Source of the DNA: an uncultured Collinsella sp.
GTDB lineage: Bacteria > Actinomycetota > Coriobacteriia > Coriobacteriales > Coriobacteriaceae
Assembly (NCBI GenBank): GCA_902493615.1
Contig: CABUQK010000003.1
Location: 1-39,406 of the forward strand
DNA: 39,406 nt
Reading direction: 5' to 3'
Below, piece after piece: positions 1 to 8,886 of the stretch. A program made the translations under genes and the position numbers. Positions within the stretch are counted from its first letter, which is position 1; each line of letters starts with the position of its first letter. The notes under the pieces are model-generated. The model was not told the DNA's origin. It made no database searches and was given only the letters and a program-made list of their open reading frames with translations.

Positions 1-370
1 TCAGGCCATCGAGCTCACGAAGGCGCATGCCCAGCAGGTCGGACATTTCCTTCTGCTCCATCTTGGGCTTGAGGTCAAGAAGCTTGATGGCGCGCTCGAT
101 GTTCGCCATGCGCTCGGCCTTGGCCTCCTCCTCCTTGGAAATAGCAAAGCGACGGCTACGCAGCAGGCGGGCGGCCTTCTGCATCTTGTCCATCAGCTCT
201 TCGTCATCGTAATCAACGGCGGCCTCGACAACCTCGGCCTCCTCCTCGGCGGAAACCTCGTCAGCAGCCTCAACCTCGGCAGCTTCGGTCTCCACGGTCT
301 CGACTGCCTCGACCTCGGCAGCCATGGTCTCGTTCTCGGTCTCGTTCATGATCTCTTCGTTCTCGGACAT
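1..370 (-). CDS. Hypothetical protein with acidic N-terminal tail (partial)
   Basis: The 5' part of a leftward gene; its 3' end lies outside the window. The ATG at 370 follows AAGGAG at a short spacing. The first ~60 residues are almost all Glu, Ala, Val and Thr and are probably disordered. From about residue 62 the protein turns basic and helical (DEELMDKMQKAARLLRSRR, then KMEQKEMSDLLGMRLRELDG). The latter resembles the first helices of a winged-helix DNA-binding fold, but too little is present to assign a family. I do not recognise the gene. The acidic tail followed by a basic helical region suggests a nucleic-acid-associated protein; this is inference only. Confidence 0.6.
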   Translation of the reverse strand, partial: MSENEEIMNETENETMAAEVEAVETVETEAAEVEAADEVSAEEEAEVVEAAVDYDDEELMDKMQKAARLLRSRRFAISKEEEAKAERMANIERAIKLLDLKPKMEQKEMSDLLGMRLRELDGL

Positions 371-522
371 GAGACTCCTTCTTGGCCCTCTCGGGCATCA
401 TCGCCCCATTCGCGGGGCCCGTCGCGCACTCTTTGCGCTTTAAACATTCATGCCTCTCGGCAAAACGTCCATTAGTTTATGGTGTCACCATCCAATCTAG
501 CTGCAGAATCTATGTGCACACA

Positions 523-1938
523 TTAATGCGACATGTGCGACTCGCGACGAGCGTACACCAGCGACGTCGCGAACCCGACCACGGCAACTACAGCCGCCAC
601 ACGCACGGCAGTTGCAAATCCAATCGCCTGGGCAACGTCGGTCGCAGCGCCAGCCGCGCCGGCAGTCGCTGCAGAACTCGAGAGCAGGCCGATAAACAGG
701 GACGGGCCAAACGATGCGGCAATCATGTTCCACGTGTTAAGCAATGCCGTTCCGTGAGGATGTTCAGCGGCAGGCAGCGTCTCCAATCCGGCCGTTTGCG
801 AGGGGCTCAGCACCAAACCGACTCCGGCATACACCACAACGGTCAGCGCCACAACGACGCCGATGTTCATGCTTGCCGCCGTCATCGAGATTGCAGTCTG
901 CCCCACGGCAATCAGGGCAAAGCCGACCGGCAGCAGCGGCCATGCGCCACGGGCGTCCATCACGCGTCCGCCCACAATCGAGGTCACGGCGTTGCAGGCA
1001 ATTGCCGGCAAAATGAGCAGGCCCGCAACAAGTGCGGTCATGCCGTATGCGCCCTCAAAATAGAGCGGCAACAAAACACTCATCGAGAACGTTGTCATCA
1101 TCGACACCACCACAAGCAGGCACGCAGGCCAAAAACGAACGCTCGCCATGGGACGCACGTTAAGCACCGGATGCTCGAGTTTGAGCTGACGGGCCGCAAA
1201 CAGGCCGAGCAGCACAATGGCGGCGATAAGCGTCACGATGCCGGCAATCAGATTGGTCGAGAACTCGCCTACGGAATACACAAATGCCGTAATGCCGGCG
1301 GCGAGCAAAACAACCGACAGAATATCAAGCGTGGTGTTCGAGCGCTCTCCGACATTCTGAACAAGCTTAACGCCCGCCGCAGCGACCACAATGCCGCCCA
1401 CCAGCGGCACTACGAACACCGCCCTCCAGCCGAACAACGTGCACATAAGACCGCTAATCACGGGTCCAAACGCCGGTCCTAGCGTAATGCAGGCACCACC
1501 CAGGCTCAGATACAGACCGAGCTTCTCGCGCGGGGCGCAAGACAGCACCACGTTCATCATGAGCGGAAACAAGATGCCCGATCCCGCAGCCTGCAAAATA
1601 CGACTTGGCAGCAAAACGCTAAACGACGGAGCGATCAGACACAGGACTTCGCCGGCGACCATACATCCGCATGCGAAAAACAGCAGCTTGCGCGTCGAGA
1701 AACGGCCGGACAGGAAGGCCATGATGGCCGTAAAGATCGACGTCACAATCATGTAGCCCGAGACGAGCCACTGCGCCGTGGTGGCACTCACCGAAAAGGC
1801 CACCATAATGTCGTGCAACGCCACGTTAATGATGTTCTCGTTAAACGCGGCAACAAAGGCCGCAATATACATAACGACGAGAAGCGCCGCAGTGGCCGAT
1901 GGCGTTACTTGAACTTGTTGCTGAGATTTGCTCCCCAT
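523..1938 (-). CDS. MFS multidrug exporter, DHA2 (EmrB/QacA) type
   Basis: A 471-residue inner-membrane proton-coupled exporter. The reading frame is open further upstream, but ATG 1938 has the sequence GAGGAAGG in front of it and begins a sensible N-terminus just before TM1. Seen: a first helix with NENIINVAL, the WLVSGYMI segment, a variant of MFS motif A (LSGRFSTRKLL) and motif C of antiporters (GPAFGPVISG), plus about 14 hydrophobic segments. Length and motifs fit the 14-TM DHA2 family, which exports drugs, dyes or metabolites; the substrate cannot be told. It is divergent from the peptide deformylase/LysR pair across about 205 nt, so the LysR regulator could control it, but this is inference. 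Confidence 0.85.
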   Translation of the reverse strand: MGSKSQQQVQVTPSATAALLVVMYIAAFVAAFNENIINVALHDIMVAFSVSATTAQWLVSGYMIVTSIFTAIMAFLSGRFSTRKLLFFACGCMVAGEVLCLIAPSFSVLLPSRILQAAGSGILFPLMMNVVLSCAPREKLGLYLSLGGACITLGPAFGPVISGLMCTLFGWRAVFVVPLVGGIVVAAAGVKLVQNVGERSNTTLDILSVVLLAAGITAFVYSVGEFSTNLIAGIVTLIAAIVLLGLFAARQLKLEHPVLNVRPMASVRFWPACLLVVVSMMTTFSMSVLLPLYFEGAYGMTALVAGLLILPAIACNAVTSIVGGRVMDARGAWPLLPVGFALIAVGQTAISMTAASMNIGVVVALTVVVYAGVGLVLSPSQTAGLETLPAAEHPHGTALLNTWNMIAASFGPSLFIGLLSSSAATAGAAGAATDVAQAIGFATAVRVAAVVAVVGFATSLVYARRESHMSH

Positions 1939-2143
1939 GCATTTCCTTCCTCTTGGAACGACAGTCGCATCGCCCCAGAGGAACGGTCCAGGGCGAAAAA
2001 TGAGCCCTAGACTTACGCCAGACGCCGTACACGACGAATCTGGCAACATGGTCCAACGTCGAAAGATTGTAACGCGGACGCACAGCTTTCCTTCCGCGCT
2101 ATTATTAAAAGTCCACGAAAGCATGAGACATGAGGAGCCCGCC

Positions 2144-2554
2144 ATGATTAAGCCCATCATGAAATCCGAGTTCTTTTTGCGCCTGCCTTCCGAAGACGCG
2201 GGACCCGACGATGCCGCGACCGGGCAGGACCTCCTGGATACACTCCACGAGCATGAGCGCGAGTGCGTGGGCCTCGCCGCCAACATGATTGGCGTGCGCA
2301 AACGCATCATCTGCGTAAAGGACGGCAACAGGACACTCCTGATGTACAACCCTCAAATTCTTGAGCAGGTCAATGCCTATCAGACGAGCGAAGGATGTCT
2401 CTCGCTGATCGGTGAGCGTCCCTGTACCCGCTATCGCCGCATTAAGGTGGAGTATTTGGACGAGAACTTCGTCCACCGCATCAAAAACTTCTCGGGCTAC
2501 ACCGCCGAGATCATCCAACACGAAATCGACCACTGCAACGGCGTCGTGGTTTAG
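2144..2554 (+). CDS. Peptide deformylase-like protein 1 (short form)
   Basis: A 136-residue protein of the Fe/Zn peptide deformylase family, which removes the formyl group from nascent Met. All three family motifs are present: GLAANMIG (motif I), EGCLSL with the metal-binding Cys (motif II) and HEIDH with two metal-binding His and the catalytic Glu (motif III). It is shorter than housekeeping Def (~150-190 residues), with a compact N-terminus starting MIKPIMKSEFFL. The start at 2144 is set by GAGGAG 7 nt upstream; the frame is open further left but without a comparable site. It is followed 36 nt later by a LysR gene on the same strand. It has a relative at 16195-16614 that lacks the catalytic Glu. 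Activity is likely here; whether it is the main deformylase is unknown. Confidence 0.85.
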   Translation: MIKPIMKSEFFLRLPSEDAGPDDAATGQDLLDTLHEHERECVGLAANMIGVRKRIICVKDGNRTLLMYNPQILEQVNAYQTSEGCLSLIGERPCTRYRRIKVEYLDENFVHRIKNFSGYTAEIIQHEIDHCNGVVV

Positions 2555-2590
2555 GCCACCTGCCAAAATGAGGGTACTGGAGGCCTCCCT

Positions 2591-3514
2591 ATGGATATCA
2601 GCCGCTTTGGCGAATTCGCCATCTTAGCGCAGTCACGCACGTTTCTTGATGCGGCGGAACTGCTTTTCATGTCGCAATCAACCCTCTCCAAGCACATCAT
2701 GGCAATGGAGCACGAACTCGGCTGCAAGCTCATCGATCGAAGCCAGCGCCACGTAACACTCACCGCGCAAGGTGAAGCGCTCCTCCCCTATGCGCAAAAA
2801 ATTGCGACGCTTCAGCACCGCTATCTTGCCGCCATTCAAATAGGCGCAGGTGAGCCGCTCGAGCACCTCACCGTAGGTTCTATCCCCATTATGGCCCCTT
2901 ATGGGATCACGGACGCCGTCATCGATTTTCAGCAGGCGAACCCCTCATATTCTGTTGAGCTCATCGAGGGCGAGGGCGACACACTCAAGCGCATGCTCCT
3001 GCACGAGGACATTGACCTGGCCTTCATCCGTGACGGCGGCGCCATCGAGCCGGAGTTCAAAAAGATTCCCTTTACGACCGACCGGCTCGTGGCCGTCCTT
3101 CCACTCGACCATCCGCTCGCCGAACGTGGCACCGTCGAGATAGACGACCTTATCGACGAGAATTTCCTCATGCTTCCCCAAGGCTCGTTCGTAAGCGAGC
3201 TCGTCCTTTCCCTTTGTCGCGAAGCTGGATTTGGCCCACGTGTTACGTTCACCGGCAAACGAGCCGAGAACATCATCTCTCTTGTCGCACGCGGCGCCGG
3301 CGTCTCATTCCTCATGCGCAAGCCGGCGGAATCGCTTGCCAGCGGAAAGGTAGCCCTGGTGCCGCTCGAGCCCGCGACGACCTCCGAGGTCAGGCTCTAC
3401 CTCAAGCGGAACGCCGCGCACTCGCAGGCGGTCGTCTCGTTCATCGGCTTCCTCCCCTACCGTCAGCTCCTGCAGGGCGACCGTGCGTCTTCCACCGCGG
3501 CACGACCGTCATAA
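2591..3514 (+). CDS. LysR-family transcriptional regulator 1
   Basis: A 307-residue LTTR. Residues 1-60 hold the winged helix-turn-helix (FLDAAELLFMSQSTLSKHIMAMEHELGCKLIDRSQRH split across the HTH and wing), and residues ~90-295 form the periplasmic-binding-like effector domain (LEHLTVGSIPIMAPYGI onward). The ATG is preceded by GGAGG at 7 nt. It lies just after the deformylase and ends convergent with the PTS gene across a shared hairpin. Likely targets are the neighbouring exporter or the leftward PTS/ceramidase operon, whose promoter has a LysR-type palindrome at 8800-8816. No effector can be named from the sequence. Confidence 0.9.
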   Translation: MDISRFGEFAILAQSRTFLDAAELLFMSQSTLSKHIMAMEHELGCKLIDRSQRHVTLTAQGEALLPYAQKIATLQHRYLAAIQIGAGEPLEHLTVGSIPIMAPYGITDAVIDFQQANPSYSVELIEGEGDTLKRMLLHEDIDLAFIRDGGAIEPEFKKIPFTTDRLVAVLPLDHPLAERGTVEIDDLIDENFLMLPQGSFVSELVLSLCREAGFGPRVTFTGKRAENIISLVARGAGVSFLMRKPAESLASGKVALVPLEPATTSEVRLYLKRNAAHSQAVVSFIGFLPYRQLLQGDRASSTAARPS

Positions 3515-3582
3515 TCCCCGCTGCTCTACAACCGCAGACTTGTGTCCGCAAACACGCTGACAACGGCACAAAACACAAATAT

Positions 3583-3611
3583 GCCTCGGGCGGCACGTCG
3601 CCGTCCGAGGC
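3583..3611. terminator. Bidirectional hairpin between LysR 1 and PTS gene
   Basis: A 12-bp stem (outer arms GCCTCGG/CCGAGGC, one G-T pair inside) with a 5-nt loop lies between two convergent genes. On the minus strand it is followed by a T-rich stretch (ATATTTGTGTTTT), so it most likely ends the PTS transcript. The plus-strand tail (AAATTTAGTT) is weaker. Confidence 0.7.
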
Positions 3612-3637
3612 AAATTTAGTTAAAGTGCGCAGACAGA

Positions 3638-5080
3638 CTAGTCCACCGAGATGTTGAGCGCCTTACCGCCCTCGTCCTTCCTGGTACCGATCGCCATAGC
3701 GGCGACAAGAGCCAGAACGAAAGCGACCACACCGGAGATGACAAGGCCGATAAAGCCCGTGTCGATGCCGGCAGGGTTAATAAAGCTCGGGAAACCGAGC
3801 GGGCCGGAGGCACCGAAGGCATAGAGTTTGGCACCCATGAGGCCGGCAATGGCGCCGCCTGCACCAGCGGAAATAAAGGTTGCCCACATAAGACGCTTAC
3901 GCGGCAGCAAGATGGCGTAAAGCGCAGGCTCGTTGACACCGAAAATCGAAGAGACAAGGGCGGGAATGTTGACGGCAGCATTTTCCTCGGAGTCCTTGGT
4001 TCGGATGACCATGCCAAGCACAGCACCGGCGATGGCACAACCGCCTGCATACACGAGCGGGTTAATGAGGTCATAGCCGTAGGTTGCGACATCGAGAAAC
4101 CACAGCGGGATGATACCCCAGTGCAGGCCGAACATGACGAGCAGGCTCCAGAACGTGCCGATGACGAAGCCGGCGATGGCGGGCTGGAAGTTGATGAGCA
4201 TCAAGATGATCTGGGCAACGATGTTGGAGAGGACCGTCATGACCGGACCGACCACAAGCAGGCCAAGGATGCCGCAAATGAGGAGCGTCAGGATGTTGGA
4301 GAAGAACGAGCTCACAAGCGCGGGCAGCGCGTTAGAAAGGGCCTTGTGCACCTTGGAGGCAATCCAGACGATAAAGATCGCAGGCAGAATCGTCGATGAG
4401 TAATTCTGCATGATCAGCGGGATGCCAAAAATATCACCGTAGACATTGGACTCGAAGACCGTGCCGGCGCCGAGCGTGTAGAGCGGATCTCCGCCCATAA
4501 GGGCAACGAGCGTCGGGTAGACGAGGATACCACCGAGCGCCATTCCCATAACGGGCTTAAGTCCGAACTTCTTGGCCGACGTCCAGCCAATGATTAGCGG
4601 AAAGTAATAGAAGACCGAATCTCCGATTGCCGAGAGCGTCACATACGTATTGCTGTCCTTGGCAAGCCAACCGGCAACCGTGCAGAGCGCGAGCATCGAC
4701 TTGATAAAGCCACCGGCCATAAGCACGCCAAGAACCGGTTGCAGGATCTCGGAGATGATGGCCAGCAGACGCGAGAATGGATCGCCCTTTTTGACGTCGT
4801 CGCCTTCATCGATATCGAGTGCGGGTTTGGAGTCGAACCCGCCAATCTGAACAAGGTCGTTGTAGACGGCCTCGACAGTGGCACCAATCACGACCTGATA
4901 CTGTCCGCCGGCCTGGATGACGTCAACGACGCCCTTCGTCGCCTTAAGCTCATTGGTCTGGGCGAGCGATTCATCCTTGAGGTGGAAGCGGAGACGCGTA
5001 ATGCAGTGGCTCACGTCTAACACATTGTCTCGACCACCGACCTTTGTGATGATTTCATCGCAAAGCTTCTGGTATTTCAT
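3638..5080 (-). CDS. PTS EIIBC permease, beta-glucoside/sucrose/trehalose class
   Basis: A 480-residue phosphotransferase-system sugar permease. Residues 1-~85 are the EIIB domain with the phosphorylated Cys in SHCITRLRF; residues ~105-465 are the EIIC membrane domain with GLHWGIIPL and GVNEPALYA, typical of the glucose/beta-glucoside superfamily. There is no C-terminal EIIA domain: the protein ends shortly after the last membrane helix (KDEGGKALNISVD), so it must borrow EIIA from elsewhere. ATG 5080 was chosen over upstream in-frame codons because AAAGGAG precedes it. It lies 193 nt after the ceramidase-family gene 5274-6392, possibly the last gene of that operon or driven by its own promoter in that gap. 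The sugar is not identifiable; YSSTILP-type sequence favours beta-glucosides or disaccharides. Confidence 0.88.
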   Translation of the reverse strand: MKYQKLCDEIITKVGGRDNVLDVSHCITRLRFHLKDESLAQTNELKATKGVVDVIQAGGQYQVVIGATVEAVYNDLVQIGGFDSKPALDIDEGDDVKKGDPFSRLLAIISEILQPVLGVLMAGGFIKSMLALCTVAGWLAKDSNTYVTLSAIGDSVFYYFPLIIGWTSAKKFGLKPVMGMALGGILVYPTLVALMGGDPLYTLGAGTVFESNVYGDIFGIPLIMQNYSSTILPAIFIVWIASKVHKALSNALPALVSSFFSNILTLLICGILGLLVVGPVMTVLSNIVAQIILMLINFQPAIAGFVIGTFWSLLVMFGLHWGIIPLWFLDVATYGYDLINPLVYAGGCAIAGAVLGMVIRTKDSEENAAVNIPALVSSIFGVNEPALYAILLPRKRLMWATFISAGAGGAIAGLMGAKLYAFGASGPLGFPSFINPAGIDTGFIGLVISGVVAFVLALVAAMAIGTRKDEGGKALNISVD

Positions 5081-5273
5081 GGAATTCTCCTTTTTCTGAG
5101 CGGGGTATAGCATCGATTTCATGCCTCCGTAGTCGACGTGGGAGGGCAAGGAACCCGCTTCCCCCTTTGAAATCCGCGGACGCACGTACGCCCGGGATGG
5201 GAAACGGCAGAGAAGATGGAAGATGCCGATCACATGGCAGCGAGCCTCATTGGCCCATGTCACGCAATCAGGT

Positions 5274-6392
5274 CTACAGACGCGAATCTGCTGCGCCGAG
5301 AAGTCTCGTCGTCTGGCAGAACTTGTCACACAGACGTTCCGGTTCGCCCTGGGGAATCTGAGTACGCTCGGTCTCAAAGGAGAGGCCGTACTCGCGTGCC
5401 GGAAGGAAATACTCAAAATAGCCGTTGGTGTAACCGCAAACTATTCCCTCGACCGGGCATTCGCGCTTCATGCGAATACCCAAGTCGCTGCCGAGCTCAC
5501 TCGGGAACACAAAGAGATGCAGGCCGCCCAAACTGATGACGACACACTTAAGCGTGAGCGAAAAGTCGTCATGGGCAACGGTGTGATAGAACGTCTGAGG
5601 CTCGATGCGGTCGAGAACAACCTCGCGATCGAGCTTGATCTGGGAAATCGCCTCGGCAAGACCGGTCGAAACGCGCTCGACCTCGGGAATGCCGCGTCCC
5701 TGACGAAAATTGCGGTCGCTACAGTCGCCAGCAGCACCGACGACCATGGCCGGATAGTAACCAAGACTCTGAGCGAGCTTTTTGCCGGTAAGACCGGCGA
5801 GTTCGCTCGTGAGCTCCGTGCAGTCGGGTCCGACGCAAGCGGAATGCACCGCCCAGTTCACAAAGCCCGCAAATGGCTTGCCTTCGGTATCGAAGAACGA
5901 CACCACGATAACCTCATTGTCGGCAAGCTCTCCGGGAATGATGCGGTTGTCGTAGAAACCGGTGATGACTTTTTTGCCCATGCGACAGGTCGCAGGTCGC
6001 GCGTTGGCGCGGCACTCTTCGAAGCATTGACAGATGGTATCGAGGAACCAGCGATAGTAGTCCTCGTTGAATTTTCCCGTCCACCAGCTGCGATGGTAGG
6101 CGACGATCGAAGTGTGGTCGTGCGTCGCGGAGAGCAGAACGCAGTCACGGTCGATTCCGTAGCGCTCGGCGAGCATCGTCTTAACCTCCTCGGCCATGCT
6201 CTCCTCAAACTCGAGAACATCGGCGTTGAAGAGAAAAACTTCGCGGTCGTCCTGTTGGAAAAGAATCGCGTTGGCGAAGACGTCATCATGGACGCCTGTC
6301 GCAGGCTCCAGACGGTTGGGGAGGTTACGGTATCCGATTAGATAGATGTCGCCTTGCGGGGTAATCTTGCGGCGTGCATGTCCGATATTCAT
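5274..6392 (-). CDS. Neutral/alkaline ceramidase-family protein A
   Basis: 372 residues resembling the N-terminal catalytic domain of neutral/alkaline non-lysosomal ceramidase. Seen: LLSATHDHTSI (equivalent to the family's THTHSGP metal-binding segment), FVNWAVHSACVG (equivalent to the NWFAVHGTS His) and GAAGDCSDRN (equivalent to GDVSPN with its catalytic Ser). Both His and the Ser are therefore retained. No signal peptide is visible, unlike secreted ceramidases, so it probably acts in the cytoplasm. Its start overlaps the stop of gene B by ATGA, implying translational coupling. Real substrates of bacterial intracellular members are unknown; hydrolysis of an amide bond in an imported compound is a reasonable guess, not shown. 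Confidence 0.75.
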   Translation of the reverse strand: MNIGHARRKITPQGDIYLIGYRNLPNRLEPATGVHDDVFANAILFQQDDREVFLFNADVLEFEESMAEEVKTMLAERYGIDRDCVLLSATHDHTSIVAYHRSWWTGKFNEDYYRWFLDTICQCFEECRANARPATCRMGKKVITGFYDNRIIPGELADNEVIVVSFFDTEGKPFAGFVNWAVHSACVGPDCTELTSELAGLTGKKLAQSLGYYPAMVVGAAGDCSDRNFRQGRGIPEVERVSTGLAEAISQIKLDREVVLDRIEPQTFYHTVAHDDFSLTLKCVVISLGGLHLFVFPSELGSDLGIRMKRECPVEGIVCGYTNGYFEYFLPAREYGLSFETERTQIPQGEPERLCDKFCQTTRLLGAADSRL

Positions 6393-7657
6393 GCAAGTTC
6401 TCCTTTTTGTCGCGCCGCGTTCAAAGCGGCAAGGATGGTTTGGAGGAGGCGCTCATGGGAGCCGGCGGCAAAGCCGGAGTTCATGGCCTCATAGGTGATT
6501 TTCTCGTACGCATCGGGGGCCGGCAGATACTTCTGCCCTCCGTTGACAAGCGTGGCAAAGAGCACGGGGCAGAATCGGGCGGCGCGCACGGCGGCGCCAA
6601 ACGAGCTCGAAACCTCGGGCTGGATACCAACGAACTCGGCATTTCCCAGCCGAAGTAAATAGACCCTCGTACGCTGTTCGCCTGCCGCATGAAACTCATA
6701 AGTTCGATGCGGGGCCAATGAGCAGAAGTCGGCGCGCGTCTGGGCGGGCAAAAGGACGTCGACCGTGCAAGCATCAACGCCGATGGCATCGTCCTCACGC
6801 GCCGCACGGACGGCCTCAATCAACGCATCGCTCATAGCGCGACCCTGTCGATGCAGCATGCGATATCCACTCTCGTGAGCATCTAACGTTTGCTTCGCCC
6901 CGGTCGAATCGAACGCAACGGTCACGGCGCGCTCCGCCGGACTCTGATCCCCCGCGGCACCGGGCAGCAGCAACACGACTCCGCCCAATTCGCGCTCGAG
7001 AGCCGTGGCGGCAAAGCCAAAGAGGTCCCCGCTCACCAAGCGCTTCCCCTGAGAATCGTGCGATCCGTCGAGCACGGAAGACTGGACATCAGCCGTCGCA
7101 AGCATGGCAACGAGCCCGCCCTCGGCATCCCTCGCGACAAGTATGGGCATCGCATGGTCGGCAAACCCCTTGGGGTCTACTCCCAGCCACCAGCCGGCCG
7201 GCGTCTCAATGTCGCGGTTAACGTTCACAGGACAGTAGCCCTCCGCCGAGGCGGGCGTGACAGAGCGAATGCCCGCAACCGCCTGCTCAACGGCCGCGCG
7301 TGTCGCGGCGATGAGCGCGGCACGATAGCGCTCATTTCGATCGCGGGCATCGGTGTCGGCCAGATGCCCAGGGGTGCGCACGTGAGGCGCAGAAAACGTG
7401 TGGGTCGGGACCACCCAAGAAAAGGCGCCGTCGCAATTGGAGACATCCTTGACAACCTCACGCAGATCGACGAGTAGGGCCGGAGCGATCGAGGTAACCT
7501 CAAGTGAAAGGATGCAAGCGCGCCGCCCCATCCCTTCGACCACGAAGGCACGGGCAAAGATTTCATGACGGAGTGCGTCGAAACCGTCGAACGGCAATAC
7601 GTCCTCTAAGTTAATGGCCACCCGGGCGGCTCCGGCCTTCATCTCTCCCTTATCCAT
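6389..7657 (-). CDS. Neutral/alkaline ceramidase-family protein B
   Basis: 422 residues, a divergent paralogue of the downstream gene. It keeps VVPTHTFSAPHV (compare THTHSGP) and PGAAGDQSPAER (compare GDVSPN, Ser present), plus the VNVNRD segment. Where protein A and true ceramidases have AVHxxS, this protein reads LATADVQSSV, so that metal His appears to be missing. It starts at ATG 7657 after AAGGAGG, 26 nt after the amidohydrolase stop, and ends in a 4-nt overlap with gene A. No signal peptide is seen. The two proteins may form a heteromer in which only one has a complete site; this is inference. Confidence 0.7.
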   Translation of the reverse strand: MDKGEMKAGAARVAINLEDVLPFDGFDALRHEIFARAFVVEGMGRRACILSLEVTSIAPALLVDLREVVKDVSNCDGAFSWVVPTHTFSAPHVRTPGHLADTDARDRNERYRAALIAATRAAVEQAVAGIRSVTPASAEGYCPVNVNRDIETPAGWWLGVDPKGFADHAMPILVARDAEGGLVAMLATADVQSSVLDGSHDSQGKRLVSGDLFGFAATALERELGGVVLLLPGAAGDQSPAERAVTVAFDSTGAKQTLDAHESGYRMLHRQGRAMSDALIEAVRAAREDDAIGVDACTVDVLLPAQTRADFCSLAPHRTYEFHAAGEQRTRVYLLRLGNAEFVGIQPEVSSSFGAAVRAARFCPVLFATLVNGGQKYLPAPDAYEKITYEAMNSGFAAGSHERLLQTILAALNAARQKGELA

Positions 7658-7683
7658 GGCGAACGCCCTCCTTTATCTGTCGC

Positions 7684-8718
7684 TCACTCGATGCCGTACA
7701 AGCGCTGTGCCGTGCCGCCAAGCATAAGGTCCTTGTCCGTATCACTTAAATCTGTGGCGCGGACGCAGGCGACACCCTCTGTTAGCCACTCGCGTTTAAC
7801 GGGATAACTTGTACCAAAGACAATATGGTCTGCACCAAGGACTTCAACCGCACAGGCAAGAAGCGTCTCGCCCCAGGGCTGAGCATGGGACATGTCGAAA
7901 TAAACGTTGTTCTCAAGACGCTTGGAGACCGTCTCGGTATCGGTCTGGAAGCGACCCGAGGCATCTGGACGCTTGGGACCGTGCGGCAGCAGCATCTCCT
8001 TAAACGCAAAATAAGCGCCACCGAGCATGGAGTGGACCATCTTGACGTTGGGATAACGCTCGAAGAAGTCGCTGAAGATTTCACGACCGATTGCCGTGGT
8101 CTGGTCGACGCAACGGCCGTAGGAGCGACGCAGGTTGTCGTATGCGAGCAACGACGTGTTCTCGACCGGCACGGGCACATGGTGCACGTAAACGGTGACG
8201 CTACGTTCGTTCAGGCGCTCAAAAAAGCTCGAAAAGATCGGATCGTCAAGATAGCGCCTGCCGTAGTGGGCGCAGAGTTGCACGCCCGCGAAACCCTCGT
8301 CGAGCCTGCGATCGAGCTCCTCGAGGTTCGCCTCGGTGCCAAAGGGAGGCACGGCGACAAGCGGCATCAAGCGACCGTTCGACGCTTTTGCGTCAGCGGC
8401 CATACCGTCGTTGAAGCGCCGGCACATCTCGAGTGACATCCACTCATGGCAGCCGGGGAGTTTGAGAATCGCTTTATCGACCCCCGCCTCGTCCATGTCT
8501 GCCAGACGCTTCTCAAGGGTGTAGTCTCCCTCGATATAGTTGAGGCCCGGAAAGCCAGCGGGCTTTTCGATCACAATCTGTCGCTTGCCCGTGGGGCTTA
8601 CGGTCAGGTAGCCCTCGGTGTCGTAAGCGCGGGGTACCTCGGCCAAAAACTGTTCGCAGAGCGTCTCGTCATGAAAGATGCGCTCGTCGAACCAGTAGGA
8701 ATTTGCATCGATAATCAT
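7684..8718 (-). CDS. Amidohydrolase-2 family TIM-barrel protein, metal ligands replaced
   Basis: 344 residues with the fold pattern of the amidohydrolase-2 (ACMSD-like) family: an N-terminal strand MIIDANSYWF, a mid-barrel YVHHVPV and VKMVHSMLGG, and a last strand HIVFGTSYP. In active members the first strand carries HxH and the last reads GxDYP. Here HxH is replaced by N-S-Y and the Asp by Ser, so most of the metal site is gone although the two mid-barrel His remain. It is the first gene of a leftward operon with two ceramidase-family genes. The upstream ribosome site is weak (AAAGG about 11 nt away). It may be a binding or scaffold protein, or an enzyme with altered chemistry. Confidence 0.75.
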   Translation of the reverse strand: MIIDANSYWFDERIFHDETLCEQFLAEVPRAYDTEGYLTVSPTGKRQIVIEKPAGFPGLNYIEGDYTLEKRLADMDEAGVDKAILKLPGCHEWMSLEMCRRFNDGMAADAKASNGRLMPLVAVPPFGTEANLEELDRRLDEGFAGVQLCAHYGRRYLDDPIFSSFFERLNERSVTVYVHHVPVPVENTSLLAYDNLRRSYGRCVDQTTAIGREIFSDFFERYPNVKMVHSMLGGAYFAFKEMLLPHGPKRPDASGRFQTDTETVSKRLENNVYFDMSHAQPWGETLLACAVEVLGADHIVFGTSYPVKREWLTEGVACVRATDLSDTDKDLMLGGTAQRLYGIE

Positions 8719-8750
8719 TGGTTGGAACCGCCTTTCATCTTGTTGAAAAC

Positions 8751-8780
8751 ATTCTAGAAAAGCAGGTACCCGGACATCAA
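8751..8780 (-). promoter_or_regulatory. Promoter of the amidohydrolase/ceramidase operon
   Basis: On the minus strand TTGATG (8780-8775) and TAGAAT (8756-8751) are separated by 18 nt, a good match to a housekeeping sigma promoter. Transcription would start near 8744, about 26 nt before the ATG at 8718. Confidence 0.55.
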
Positions 8781-8799
8781 TTCCAGCTTAAGCCCACTG

Positions 8800-8816
8800 T
8801 ATTCCATTTTGGAATA
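8800..8816. promoter_or_regulatory. LysR-type palindrome upstream of operon promoter
   Basis: A perfect inverted repeat TATTCCA-TTT-TGGAATA, which contains the T-N11-A spacing of LTTR boxes. Its centre is about 64 nt upstream of the predicted start of transcription, where LTTR recognition sites of activated promoters usually lie. LysR 1 (2591-3514) or LysR 2 (10628-11485) are candidate binders. Confidence 0.5.
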
Positions 8817-8886
8817 GAACTTACCGCTCACACGCGAACCTCGCCCGCTCAACGAGACAAGCGCTAACAGCACGGGCTTAGACAGA

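Noticed and set aside
382..1482. 366-residue plus-strand frame
   Set aside because: Antisense to the MFS exporter, His/Arg-rich and without a ribosome site: a shadow of the GC-rich gene.
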